Origin: Parascedosporium putredinis
Taxonomy: Eukaryota > Ascomycota > Sordariomycetes > Microascales > Microascaceae
Assembly: GCA_949357655.1 (NCBI GenBank)
Contig: CASHTG010000016.1
Location: 1,240,001-1,304,000, forward strand
Length of the DNA stretch: 64,000 bases
Direction of reading: 5' to 3'
Of the stretch, positions 25,492 through 37,900 are shown piece by piece (position 1 is the first letter of the stretch; every line of letters begins with the position of its first letter). Both the position numbers and the translations under genes were made by a program. The notes under the pieces were generated by a model. That model searched no databases. It was not told the DNA's origin and worked only from the letters and a program-made list of their open reading frames with translations.

Positions 25492-28400
25492 TCACGCAAA
25501 GCTATCTTCCGCTCCCCACCGGCTCGTCACCGTCCCACCAGGCACCGCGTCCTGCTTTCCAAAGGCTTCGTCCCCGGCTTCGCCTCCGTCGGGCCCCTCC
25601 TCCATGTCATGGGCCCCAGGGAGCAAGCCCTCGCGAACGAGCACCTCAAACGTGTCATCTCGCGCCAGGACCGCCTCTCTTCTCACCACTAGCCCGTCAA
25701 GCACCTTGAGGCGCCGACAGCAACTGACAAACACAATCTCGTACAGTCTCCGCCTCAGCCGCGTCGCCTCGTCCAACCGACTAGCGTACTTGGCATCGCG
25801 ATTCACGTCTGCCTCGGGAAGCGCGAAGCCGTCTGCGCTGCCGCTGCCGCTGCCGTCCGCCTGCACGAGAACCTGGAGCGGCGGATAGAAACCCTGCGTC
25901 ATGGGATTGTCTCGGAGGTCGAGCCGCGACAGGTGCGGAAAGTCTGTGAGCAACTCCGTCACCGCTGTAGAGTCAGCGAGCCTGTTGCCTGCCGCCAAGA
26001 GCTTCTTCATCCGTGGCACGAACCGCAGCGGCGACAGGTCCGACACCGCGTTGAAGTTGATGTTGAGAGTTCGTAGGTTAGGCATCAGCTGGCCCAGATT
26101 CTCTGGGAGTGCCTGCAGCCCGCAGTTGGCTAACTCCAGGAGTTGGAGGTTGAGGAAGTCTACTTGCGGCTCGAACCTCTTGATGTAGTTGCCCGAGAGG
26201 AACAACTTACGCACCTCGTACGCGCTCGAGAGGAACGACATATCCAACGCCTCGCTGCCCTTTTGCTCCCGAAGTGAAAAGCTGTCTAGGTATCGGGCAT
26301 GAGCGAAGCCAGTGACCCGAGAGATTTGGTTCCTGTCTCCGTGCAGCAGACGAATCTTGGGGAACTTGCTGAGGTCGAGATCCTGAAGCCTGTTGTCGCT
26401 GACGTCTAGATACCGCAGGGCCTGAACCTTGCCTTCGCAATCTAGCGATGCGAGCTCGTTTCGCTGCAACTTCAGCGTCGCAAGCGACGGCAACTTTTCC
26501 ACATTCTTGACCGAGGTGATCTGGTTGCCGACCAGGTCGAGTTCTTGAAGTCTTTCCAACCCGCTTTCTTCGAAATCCACCTCTTGGATCTGGTTATTCC
26601 TCGCCCTGAAGCTGAGTAGTCCGTCTAATTCGTCGATGCCTTCGAGGCTCGTAAGCAGGTTGTTGTCGGCCTTGATACTTCGTAGGTGTACCAAGTTCTT
26701 GAGAGCCGAGAGGCTTCGAACGTCGTTATCTGAAATATCCAGGTACTGCAGATTGGCGAGGTGATCCCAAGACGTCAGTTCGGAGAGCATGTTGTGGCTG
26801 ACACGAAGCTGCCGGACGGTCGGCGGCACCCCATCGAGGTGGCCTAGCCCGTTGTTAGAGGCGTCGAGACTAACGAGACGCCCGCAAAACTCGTCCAACA
26901 TGTGAAGGCTCGAGAGCCGCTTCTCATGAAGGTCGAGCGAAACAAGACTATCCCAGAAAAGCTCCGACGGCTCAGCCTCCGTCAACCGTTCCACCAAATC
27001 CCGGATCGAAATTGACATAACTCTCTTAGATCCATCCCCCGTCACTAGGTGCTTGTCTGCCATGACATAGCTGACTTCGAGGGCGTAGGACTGATCCGCA
27101 TTGTTCATTGTGAACTCCGAAAGCGGACTGAGCGAAAGATTGCCCACATTTTGCCCAATGATGGCGCTGGCATCGCCGTCGAGTTCGCCCAGTCCCCGGG
27201 CAGCCTTGATGATGAAGCTGACGCTCGTGCGTCGCGGGTTGGGCGTGACCTGTTCTAGTACGCTGTTGTCTCCGATAATGCTGACCTGCTTGTCTGCTTT
27301 GCTAAGGACGCTGTTCTCTTCTTGCTCGTCGATTCGGGATACTGGGCGGGGGACGAATGTCATCTTGGCAAACGACGGTTGTCGGAAACCCCGCGACCCC
27401 TTGCGGTGGCTTGTGGGCTTGCCGCCTTTCCATGCGCTGCCTGTAGGCTCTCTATCCGGTGACTGCTCTTGGTTGATTGAGAGGTTGGTGGGGCCCTCAT
27501 CGTCCGACATCGTATTGAGGTCTTCCGGTAAAACATCTCTGATGATCGATGCTACGGGAGAAGAGAACGAAATGGTAAGGTTCCGCCGTTTAGAAGGCGT
27601 GCGGCCCGCGTTTCGGCCCTCGTTGATGGTGATCTCATGCTCAACGTCTTCCTCGCCGTGGGCGGGAGACGTGGCCGCTTTGTTTTCGAGCTTCGTCAGC
27701 TCATCCCAGGCGCGGGATACTACTTCCTCATCGAGCGCAGCATCGGGAGAAAGCGTGGCGAAGCCCTTCTTTCCCGCTGGTGTTTTCAAGGGACTCGATG
27801 GGGGTGGGATGTTTTCGAGGTCAGCATGTAATTGTTGCTTAAGGGCGGTCGCAAGCTTCAAGTTCCGCATTTCTAGCGTCATGTCGACCGTGAGATCGGG
27901 GATACTCCCAAATGGATCATCTTCGCTGTCTTCCGATGGTAGGATGTTGATTGGCACTTTCTCGCCTCCCTTCTTCTTGACCCAGATGTTGTTCTCCCTA
28001 TCCAAGTACATGCTCCCCACTTGGTCGGGGATCAGATGGCTGACGCTGTGCGGGGCAATCGTCTTCTTGTTTTCCGAAGTCCGCGAGGAGTTGGTGGGGT
28101 ATGACCGGTTGGTGGAGTCGCCCGACGAGGTGGACGGGAATGTGACGCCTGTGTTGTGGTCGCTTTGGGTGCCGCCTTCAGCGGGGTTTTGGCTGATGCG
28201 GATGTTGGGCGGGTCGCTAAACTCTTCATCCTCTGCCATGTCCGCGAGATTGGGTCGGCCGCGTGCGCTTTGGCCTAGGTGACGCTGCATTTCCTGGGTT
28301 GCGCGGATCGCCTCTCGTGCAAGGCCTACGGAGCGTATTGAAGACGTAATGACATCTCCCATATCACTCATTTCTTGGTATTTCTTGAGCCGTCTGAGAA

Positions 28401-30938
28401 TCTCAGGGTCTTCTTGCCGCGTCGGCACGACCCTGGAAACGGGCCCCCGTCACGACTAGGCGGCCGTGAGAATGGCTCCCTCGTCGAGTCTTGCCATGTC
28501 TCGTCGTCGTACTGCTCTTCTTCGGGCGACTTGACTTCCGCCTCCGACTCTTCGACGATAGGAAGGCCTGCAGGACGAACCTGATTTCGAATCATCGCCA
28601 TAATCTGCGCCGCCTCGTCAAGGAAGTCCTGCGTCTTGATCGAGGGTTTTCGCTCGGACTCGCCGGCAAGCATAGATGCTCCGATAGCGGAGACATGCCC
28701 ATTGCGGATGGGCGAGCGCTTGAGTTTGCTCCCTTGCGATGGAACACCCTCGGTGAAGGGTGCCTTTTCTCTCTGAACGGAAGATCGCTGGCTAGGAGTG
28801 GGAGTGCGGGGGCGAAGAATATGTCGGTTTGCCAGTATGTCGGGATCCGCCAGTTGTTGCATGTCACCAGGTCGTGCATCCTTTCTCTTCTTGCCAATGG
28901 CAGCCTGCATCTGTTGATGAGTGCTGTGCACGGCGTCGACATTGGACTCGTCCTCTTCCCTGCCATACGCGATATCAGACTTGTGAAGGGTCCGCCGCCG
29001 CTTGGGGGTTGGGTCCTTTGATGGCGACGTTCTTGGCCTCTTCCCTTCCGACCCGCTGTCTCGCTTGGGCGTGAGAAGAAAGCCGTGACTATTTATCGAT
29101 GCACTTCGCGACCTTGACCCGTTCCGCAAATCATCGCCGGATGTGGTGGATTTTCTCCTCCGTCTCCTAACAAACAGCTGGCTCGCGTCCGACGGCGAAG
29201 AACCGAGGGCTTCCTCATGTAAAGGAGGGAAATTCTCTCGGTCTGACGCGTCATCCTCGAACTGGTCAGCCATCGAGTCGCCCTCCTCTATCGACAGGCC
29301 TGAGACATCGCTGTGAAATTGATACCCCTCAAGATCACCCGCACCAAAGCGGCTGACTGATCTTTGCCCCTGCTGCCTCCCGATCGCGGGAGGTTGCTGG
29401 ACCTGCGAGCTCTTGACCGATGTTTGGAATGGGTTCGTTTGGAATGACTGCTGAGAAGAATTGGACATTTGTTCCTCGAACTGACTGATGCGCCGCATGA
29501 GTGTTTGATTCGTAAAGGTATCGTAAACACCAAAGAGCTTCAAGGGGCTTCCACCACTAGCTTGGGGGCTGGTGTTCCCTCTTGTCCGGACTAGGGTGGG
29601 GTACCCTTGGTACCCGGGGGCTCATATCAAAAGATACTTGTTGGGTACTAGGCATGGTCCTCACGCTCGGGAATTGCTTTGGCGTACTGGCATGCAGGGA
29701 TTCTTCTGGCAGCATCTCAGACGATTCGTTGCCTACTGGGCTAAGGAGCCGGTGGCGGAAGGAACCCTCTGCCGACCTACCCCTCTCCTCAGGTTGAGGA
29801 AGCCCCCATTCCTGACATAATCCTCGGTTGTGTCAGCGATAGACTCTTTGAAGCGGGGGCGGTCCATCAAGAGCAATGCTGTCCTCCGCAACAGAGTCAA
29901 CAAGCAATTGATTTACGCGTAGATTTTCCAGCCTCGATCGGAGCTGGTCAGCCGGGAGGTCCATTGGTGCGAAGTCAACCTGGCCGTCACCAGAACTGTG
30001 CTTAGACAGGTAGATGGGGCTGAAGTCTTCGTTTTGAAACACACTTTGGCTGCTAGGTTTTCGAGACTCGGGAGGGGGCTGAAGTTGTGGATCGGGATGT
30101 TCGGGGAGTCGTCGCGTTCATGTCTTTCGTGGCGCTCATCAAAAGTTGCGTCTTGGTGTATATCGAATTCGCTATCGCTGTGTAAATCGATCGAGTCATC
30201 CACCATGCGGTACCGTATATCCTTCGGGCCTTTGCGGGGACTTGGACTAGGCGTGACGTCAACGTGCCGAAGGTCATCCCCATCCTCTGACATGACGCTT
30301 TCGTCAAAGGCAGGAGGGGGTCGGAAGACCGGAGGGCTGGAAGGGAGGGTCGTCTCATTCCGCAGGCTGTCGCCTTCCACGAAGGGATCGTCGGCAACCT
30401 CGGGAGCGTTTTGCTTTGGAGGGTTTGAAGATGTCTTCTAGACCTGTCGCGGCGGAGCAAAATAGATCGCGCTGCTCACCGTAGGCTAGATCGCCATATA
30501 TTAAACGCTTCTTCCATTCTGGGGTATGGCCCCTGCCTTTGTCTGGCGAGGCACTGGCAGCGCGGTGCTGTACTGTGTTGTGAATAACGGAGTTATTTGT
30601 AGCGCCGGATACTGTCCGACTAGCTAAACGGCCTCGTTGACTTCCAGGGGATACTAGCTTCTGGTGTTTGGTGCCCCCGTTGCGAGGGGCGGTTATGTTG
30701 ATATGGCTCATGCTTCGCTCGGCAAGGACGTTGATACTACTATCGTGGGTGCCAACGGCAGAGCTATTGAAAGCCCCCAGGGGCCTTGGTATTCTACTAC
30801 CGAAGCCCTTGGCGTGAACTGGCTTCTCATTCTCGTGATTTGAAGACTGGGGAGGTTGGATGTGGGCGATGGAGGGTTCGTCTGATGGGGTTGCGAGACC
30901 CAGTCCTCCGAAAGGGAGTCGAGCCACGCGGGTGACAT
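25492..30938 (-). CDS. nud1: Nud1/Cdc11-like leucine-rich-repeat scaffold of the septation/mitotic-exit network, frame-broken
   Basis: This is the spindle-pole-body scaffold that recruits the GTPase/kinase cascade controlling septation (Cdc11 in fission yeast; Nud1 in budding yeast). The N-terminus is MSPAWLDSLSEDWVS. A long disordered part contains PEWKKRLIYGDLAYGEQRDLF (about 30520-30450), the conserved SPLKLFGVYDTFTNQTLMRR (about 29550-29490), and the signature MYLDRENNIWVKKK (about 28010-27970). About twelve leucine-rich repeats run from about 26960 to 25880 (for example LQYLDISDNDV, LQELDLVGNQI, LRYLDVSDNRL). Breaks occur near 30840, 30430, 30040, 29775 (G run), 29570 and the G/C run 28441-28448, which should join ..SRDGGP to VSRVVPTRQEDPE. 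The corrected length of about 1,815 residues is long but the family has long disordered N-termini. No intron was identified. Its start faces the gene at 32144. Confidence 0.88.
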
Positions 30939-32143
30939 GGCTTCGGTTGTGTATGGGTGAAAAGAGTGGAATTGGAGGAGGAAAAGATCGCGGTGTTATA
31001 GAGGTTCCATGAATTCGAGAGTGGCGCGGAGAGGAGTGTCGTGATATATGTGATGAGGGGCTCGGATGATAAGTGCTAAATGGGGTCGGCGAATGGGGAA
31101 TTCTGGGTTATTGTGAATTGGGCTGGAGAAGGGAAATATATTCCGTATGCCTGACCGGAAGTGAGTACTTCGACTGAAAAGATTAAGAAAGGAAAGAAAG
31201 AGGAAGCTGAAGAAGAGAAGAAAAAAACATCAATGGTGACCTTGCATTGTCCTCAGTGCGACCTTGTCCAGGAACGCGGCTGCATTCGCGTTTGCGATGA
31301 AGTTGAAAGGCAACAAGAACGAATCGCTGTGATTGGCTGATGTTGTGTTGCTATGTCAACAAACATGGATCTCGAGTCCCAATGACTGCGTTTTGCTGTG
31401 TGTCACGTGATATGATTCACGCGGCATCCATGATAATAGCAGGAAGCTCCACCTCACTTCTCCGTTTGCAACGAGATGGTGAATGTGAATCGAGGTTTGA
31501 TGTGCCCGTGTCCCGCTTTCTGTGGGGCCTTGGGCCTGGGAGAGAGCAGACAACTTGAAGCAGCATAGACGAGCAAAATTGGCATTGACCCGCATCTTCA
31601 CTGAAAGCCCGAGTTATTATTGTCGGACGCGATATGCATATCAATATATATAACCTGTACACTTGAGGCGTTCAATTCTGAAAACGGCATAAAAAGAAAG
31701 CCCATGATTTTCGAGTAAAATGTAGATAATATCCATCGCGACTAATCCCCGGAATCGCTAAGCAAAACAATAATCCTATAAAGCCATCAAAAATATCTAC
31801 TTATTCCCTTTCCGATTGAGCAAACAGGGGTTCTGAGACTTTGAGATGCCACGGCACGAATAACCGAAAAACACCGTCACCATGACTGGAACGGGACCTC
31901 TTTACGCGGAGTCACGTGCAGGCGCGGAGAGTCGCGTCTTGGTCTCCCAGGTAACGCGAAAGCACTTGGACCATCGAAAAAGAGACGCTCGTCTCCGCTT
32001 TGAACTTCGAGGAATGTTCAGCCAAGCCTGCAATTGAGGGTGGTGATTGTCGACTGCACGCCCGAGATTGTGCATTTCTAACGGAAAGACGACCATCCAT
32101 CAACTAATGCACCTTCAGCTCGCTTTTACGGGTCCTCCCAACA
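30939..32143. promoter_or_regulatory. Divergent promoter with CACGTG and ACGCGA-type motifs
   Basis: This 1.2 kb segment separates two start codons that face away from each other. It contains a perfect TCACGTGA palindrome (31403-31410), a second CACGTG (31913-31918), a TATATATAA element (about 31645-31653), and a cluster of cell-cycle-box-like hexamers: TCGCGT (31932-31937, the complement of ACGCGA) and ACGCGA (31954-31959). CACGTG is a bHLH site and ACGCGN is the MBF site in yeasts. Function is inferred only from sequence. Confidence 0.45.
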
Positions 32144-34702
32144 ATGTCGCTCCCTTATGCCGCCCAAGGCGATCCTTGGTTCGAGCCTCTCTACTGCCGT
32201 GCGCCTTATTCACATTATGAAGTGCTTGTCAAAGCCACCGTCCAGTCATCCGCCACCAATGAGCACGCTGTCTCTCGCTATGAACATATCGCGCAGCGGT
32301 TCCTTTCCGGAAAGCCGCCTTTTATACTAACGGCGGGTCTCAAAGGCCCGTTTGATCCAGTCTCCGGATGGCAGAACCCTTGGGACTCTAGCGTTTTTGA
32401 ATCTTCACAAGTCTGCACCAGCACTCAACAGCCCACACCGCAACGTATCAGTGACACCCAAGCTGCCACAGTATGGCCTTCTCCGGCCTCACCCCTCTCG
32501 AAAGCTCAAGCTCCCGCCTGCACCTATCTTCCTAGTCCCGAGAGCTTGCAGGCGGATACTCACCCGTATTTAGAGAAGGACGAGCTGACGCGGGTGGAGA
32601 GATGGAGAAACTTGGTCCGGTCAGATATCCCTGTGAAGGATGAATTCTGGGCTTCCAAGGGCTACGCCGCGAAAAAGCGAGTTGCCGATGATGTTTCTTG
32701 GCTCCGCCGGAGATCCGAGGACAAGAGGGCACGACTCTCATACGCCTGTTCGGATTCCCTGGCGACTGCTGACAAGGCACATGAGACGCCCGAGGATTGC
32801 TATTCGGACACATCAGTGACGACTGGAGCGTCCGACGAAGGGGACGTAGTTCCGCAACCGGTATCCCTAACACAACCTAACGGCCAGGCGAAGGCGAGAT
32901 TAGATTCATCCCAAACGCGCGGGACCGAACGAGATTGCCACGCCCAGGAAACTCCTGAGCATACGGGTGGCGGGCAGAGCTCCGCGCCCGAGGACTCCTC
33001 CCGAGAAGTAGAAGTAAAGGCCCTCTCAGCACAAGCTCGCTCATCAAGCCCCCAAGGGGGACCGGCAACCCTACACATCCATCCAGCCCCTCAACCAGCT
33101 TCTTCTGGACTAGAAGTAGATAATAGCGCTGCCACTATCTCCACGGAAGACGTACAGAAGACGGATGGAACACCGAGTGCTACCCAAAGGCTCCAATCAG
33201 AACTGGAAGTGCATAGCGACCTAATTACGAAACCAACCTCTACAACGCTGCGGGAAGATGGAGAGAGCCTTGCCGTGACACCCGAATGTGTCAAGGTGGA
33301 AACTAATATGGAAGCTCATGCTCCATCCTCTAACATCTTCAAGGCTTTGGCGAATCCTAGCGACCCCGTCGTACCTCTCACTGACGCCACTACCCCGTTT
33401 TCGACTGCGGTTGAGCTCGGAACAGACATCGTCCCTGCTGATAAGTCCATCGCCCAGACTGATGCCAGTAGCGTCCGGCCGCTAGAAGACGTGCATCCTG
33501 AGGAGGCTGCGCCTCAGGTCGAGATCCCTATTCCCAACGATGGAACCCGAACGTCCACACAAACTTCTACCCGCTCGCGGACACGTAAGCGTAGGAGGCG
33601 GACTCGCCAGAGCACCCCCGAGAAACGCATCGTCCCAGAGGAGCAGAGCCCATGGGTGCCCGAGATTGCTGAGCCGATCATCGTACACCAGCCTAGCATT
33701 GAAGTCATAGCTTCCGGCGCGGGACCGCAGCCCGCATGCGCGTCCCAAACAGCAGTAGTACCAATCGAAGAGCAACAACCTTGGATGTCTAGTCCTCTCC
33801 TTTCTTCACGACCAGACAACGCCCTCATTCAGCCTATCGCCATATCAAGTGAACAGCAGGATCTCGTCGAAGAACGGCCTCCTGTAGCACAGCGCGAAGA
33901 TCAGGCCTCTGGCGACCTCTCACCCCAGGCTGCCGTAATACCGCTATATGAAGCTTCAAAGGCTGACACCACCGACGTCCAGACACCGGCGCCGGAGCTC
34001 GCTTCTGTGCCTACCCCGCTCGAAGCCTCGAGCACCACGTTTTCAATCCGGTCCTTCTCGAGTTTTATGACACCCTCGGCGAAGCCTAGATTCGCAACGG
34101 TTCCAGACTCCAACGGACGTCTTCTACAGACCCCCAGTACCCTCCAGGCTGCTCTGGAGAACCCGTGGCAGACGAACTCGCGACCAAAGAAGCGAGTATC
34201 CTGGGCACCTCTCCCGGACGAGCCCGATTTCGAGTCTCAGGAAACGGACCCCACGTCTTCACGGTCGCAGTTTAGCCGTGCCTCGCCACCCCCGTCTGAC
34301 CCTATTCCCGATGATGGGGAGGCCACCGGAGCGGCCTTTAAGAATCATTTCGTATCAGTGAAACGCCGCACGAAGCCTTTGCGTCAGTGCCTCCTCCCGC
34401 CGGCATCACAGCGGCTTCAGTGGAGCCCGAAGACCGACGCCATGGCGCAAGCCTTTGTCGCCGCGGAGACCGTTCCCCAGCCCGACTTCAAGGGTGGCAG
34501 TGAGCTCGGCGAGGACAAGGAGAACCTGGAGCAGGAGCCCCTTGACGATGTGGATGCGGTTTTAGAGAACCTCGGGGACTTCTTGAACGCGTGGGATGTA
34601 GACACGGATCTCGAGAAATCACGGGCAAGCCTGGGCAGTGCTACTGCAGTCGGCGCGGCGTCAGGTAATGGGCTCTTTGATATGGAGCTGGGTGGCTGGT
34701 GA
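32144..34702 (+). CDS. Conserved fungal protein of unknown function (sometimes labelled 'protamine P1')
   Basis: An 852-residue protein, intact in one exon, with a good start context (CAACAATGTC). No enzymatic domain is recognisable. It resembles ascomycete proteins often annotated 'protamine P1', a name with no functional support. The conserved N-terminal block at about residues 45-80 includes YEHIAQRFLSGKPPFI and GLKGPFDPVSGWQNPW. A second block, EFWASKGYAAKKRVADDVSWLRRR, lies near residues 166-190. The middle is Ser/Thr/Pro/Glu-rich and disordered, with a basic cluster RTRKRRRRTRQ (about 478-490) that could be a nuclear signal. Near the C-terminus are KKRVSWAPLP (RVSW at 684-687, a PP1-docking-type motif), RLQWSPKTDAMAQAF, and LENLGDFLNAWDVD. 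It shares a promoter with the septation scaffold gene. A nuclear role is plausible but unproven. Confidence 0.8.
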   Translation: MSLPYAAQGDPWFEPLYCRAPYSHYEVLVKATVQSSATNEHAVSRYEHIAQRFLSGKPPFILTAGLKGPFDPVSGWQNPWDSSVFESSQVCTSTQQPTPQRISDTQAATVWPSPASPLSKAQAPACTYLPSPESLQADTHPYLEKDELTRVERWRNLVRSDIPVKDEFWASKGYAAKKRVADDVSWLRRRSEDKRARLSYACSDSLATADKAHETPEDCYSDTSVTTGASDEGDVVPQPVSLTQPNGQAKARLDSSQTRGTERDCHAQETPEHTGGGQSSAPEDSSREVEVKALSAQARSSSPQGGPATLHIHPAPQPASSGLEVDNSAATISTEDVQKTDGTPSATQRLQSELEVHSDLITKPTSTTLREDGESLAVTPECVKVETNMEAHAPSSNIFKALANPSDPVVPLTDATTPFSTAVELGTDIVPADKSIAQTDASSVRPLEDVHPEEAAPQVEIPIPNDGTRTSTQTSTRSRTRKRRRRTRQSTPEKRIVPEEQSPWVPEIAEPIIVHQPSIEVIASGAGPQPACASQTAVVPIEEQQPWMSSPLLSSRPDNALIQPIAISSEQQDLVEERPPVAQREDQASGDLSPQAAVIPLYEASKADTTDVQTPAPELASVPTPLEASSTTFSIRSFSSFMTPSAKPRFATVPDSNGRLLQTPSTLQAALENPWQTNSRPKKRVSWAPLPDEPDFESQETDPTSSRSQFSRASPPPSDPIPDDGEATGAAFKNHFVSVKRRTKPLRQCLLPPASQRLQWSPKTDAMAQAFVAAETVPQPDFKGGSELGEDKENLEQEPLDDVDAVLENLGDFLNAWDVDTDLEKSRASLGSATAVGAASGNGLFDMELGGW

Positions 34703-34916
34703 AGAGCGATATCTTGGGTCAATAGGTCCCTCTTTCGGAAAGTTGTGAACCCAAGCTTCTTTACGAGTCTTTGTCATTTAATGGGAATGTTTTTGAGGAC
34801 ATGGGCGGGCTGAGGAGTTTATGAGATGGGCATACATGAAGAACGGCATTGGGGCGGGATAGTCTTGACACCACTGGCATTGTGGCAAATGCAAGATCGA
34901 TGAGATGAACGATGAT

Positions 34917-34940
34917 ACCATTACTACCATTACTACCATT
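34917..34940. repeat. Short tandem repeat, 9-base unit ACCATTACT
   Basis: The unit occurs 2.7 times in perfect tandem, about 215 bases after the stop codon of the preceding gene. Confidence 0.85.
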
Positions 34941-37900
34941 CCTCGTTATTTCTGTATTGGGTTTCTGTCCATCAGGGCAAAGCACCAGCTCTTCCCTAGA
35001 AGATATCTCGCTAGAATCATGGCTTGTGAACCCCCATAGACACGTGAGCCTTTCAGTTCTCTCAGCCTTGGGACCCGTAACCTCAGCCTTGTTCGATCGT
35101 GCAACGCATCGTCCCCACGAGGTGAAGGGGATCCAGCCCTAGGGGAACACGTATGTCTCTAACGGCTGCCCCCTTTTCCCCTTGAAGCTCACCGAACAAA
35201 GCTGAATTTCAGGCTGCCACGCGGATGGCCCGGAGGGTGGCAGGTTGAGAACACGCGGTTGAAGCTTCTCGAAAATTGCAAACGTCCTGAGCTACCACGG
35301 ATGCGTATTTTTAAAACGTGGTCGATTCTCGAAAGGAGAGTTGCGCAAAACACCCCAACTCAACAGAAAACCTTGTTTTGCCCCCTTGCTTCTGCCATCT
35401 TCCCGTCTATTTCTTTTTCAGAGGGTATCCACACCGATCCCCGGCGCCTCGCCTTACCATGGAAACCAAATTTGCTACCAGAGATTATCGGTGAGCAGAG
35501 GCTCCAGATGGAATCCTCGGAGAACAAGGCCGAGATTGAAACAAAAAAGCATGGGCAGTTGCTTTAGCACTTGAGCCAACCACTTCGTACCTCCCAGCCC
35601 AGGGGTTCCTGGGACTCGCTATCGGGCCTTGGGGGCTTCCCGAGCTTTCTGCCCTTGGTCCAATCAAGAAAGTGAGCACGCCCCGCCGGGCGTTAGGTCG
35701 CACACGAACAGGGGTGGGAGGGAAGGACACATGGGAGATCGAGGAACGCTGTTTGGACGGAGAAGGGAGGGGGTGTGTGGATAAGAGGGGAGGGGTCCCG
35801 GAAGGGGGAGAGCGAGGCAGGGAGGAAGAGGCAGGCCTGATATACCTCTCGACGAACGACGTGAGAGCTACAATGTGCGCGCTGAGAAACGGAGCGCATC
35901 CACTATGGCAAGGATATATAGGTAGAACTCATGCCTCTAATACCTATGGTCGAATAGAAAACCAGTTGCGGGGAAAGGATCTCTCGAGAGCCCGCTGTTC
36001 GTCCACGTTGCTAAGCCGAGAAATCTCACCTTGAAACGCTCTAGCAGCGCCAACAACCCACAAAGTAGTCGCAACCTTTACCAAGAACTGCCAGCTGGGG
36101 AAGCGGGATAGGAACCGGAATTGGACCAGAAAGGTATGGCACCCACACACACAATCAAGCGAAGCCGCGGGGAAATCCTATACCAGGGTGGGAAGCCAAG
36201 AGAAGAGTCCCGGCGGTGAACATCTCGTCTTCACTCCCTCCCTCCCGCAGTCTCGAAGAATGCCACATGTCTTGGATTCATGTCTGTTTGGAGCCAAGAT
36301 CCTGGGCTGGTCGAGGACTGCGACCCAACTACTTGATACTCAGACCATGGTCCCCGGCCGAAGGAGATACATACATTGGTCAATGGCCATGGTATGCTAT
36401 ATCAAGAGTTTCTTGGATGCTTTCGGCGTGGTTCTGTATATCAGGTGATTTTGTTCCCGTATTTACGTGCCCCGGCCGTGCTTATTGCACGTCCTTGCTA
36501 TTGTTTTCTTTCTTTCTTTCCTTCATCTATCATCTATCTTGTCGTTCCTGTCTTGGTCCAATGGCACGTCTGGCTTCCGGAACGAGGGGCCGCGGATGGG
36601 GCTGAATGGCATAAGCTCGTTCAGGATCAAGTGGAGATGGGCATGAGGACCGAGGGAACCAAGCCTCCGGTCCACCATACGTGTAGATCGGCTTGATGAA
36701 CGACGTGTCCGAAACTCGGGCGCCACGCTTCAAGCAGAGGGGAGGGGGAAGGGCGAAGATTATGAGAAGTGATAGACCAGCTGCGCGAGATAGTCCATGC
36801 CATCGACAAGATAATTTTGCGAGGGAGCAAAGCAAGGTTGTACTATTTCGGGCATGTATACTTGCTGGCGTTCAAGACACGATTGTTGATCCACTACCGG
36901 AGTAGAGCACGCGGTTGCTGCAGGCCCGCAGCCACGAAAAAGTCTTGTCTATATTGCTGCTACAGTTCCTTGCTGGCGCCTTTTCATTGATCCTTCGGTC
37001 GCTCGGGGGACGGATAGCGAGATGGGAGGCCGTCGCTTCAGGGTGGATGAGGAGGTTATGCTTGCCTATGCATGTGCGTGCTGCTGAGGAAGAGGAGGTA
37101 GGTCACAAGCGGCATGTAGGAGCTGCATCCAAGGTGCAAACGTTCACGAGAGAGTGTCCATACAAATCCCTCGAGTCCGTGAACAGCAAAGGTCACTTTT
37201 TTTTTTTTTTTTGTTTTTGAGATAGCAGGGACTTGGTGTCTGCAGTGGCCAGCGCGCCGTCCCAACCGAGAACAATGCGCAGTCGGCTTGGGGGCCTTTG
37301 CTCATCTTGAGTGCAAGTAGATGAAGAGGTGAGAGCCGAGTGCTTCCAAGAATTCCTCCACGCAGATAGCTGTTCGAATCTGTTGCCTCGGCGGGCGGAG
37401 GGCAGCTTCAATGCAAGATCTTGGTAAGGAGGGAGGATGGGCGTGCCCACCGGTGCAGCAAGGGTTTCCGGAATTCGACAGCCACGGTGCAAGGATATTG
37501 TACTTTAGCCAGAGGTGACCTTGTCTTTGCCTTTCCCTCTTTTTCCCTTCCGGTGGTTCTTACCATTCCCCTCGTTCCGGATTCAGCAATGAGTGGATTG
37601 TTTTTCCTTTCTTTTTTATGAGGTCTGCGATGTTCAAGTGTTGCGTTGCGAACCCCTTGTCGTGGCCACGTTCTCAGATGATTGGACGGAAGTGCTCGGA
37701 GGGGCGGACCGCAGACTGGCTTTGGAGCTCACGAACGGATGAGATAAACGACACGGCTCCGGGTCCCACGGGTGAGATGATCCACAAGAGGGAGAGGGGG
37801 CATTGACTTTCTACGCATGCGTGAAGGAAATATTTGAAGGAAAATAAAGGGGGAAAAAGTGAGTAGGAATCGATAAGTCGCTTGGAAGCATGCGCGAAAT

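Noticed and set aside
27101..28282. A 393-codon open frame on the plus strand, antisense to the Nud1-like gene
   Set aside because: It has no recognisable domain, is Ser/Leu-rich as expected for the reverse complement of Glu/Asp-rich coding sequence, and lies entirely over a strongly supported conserved gene.
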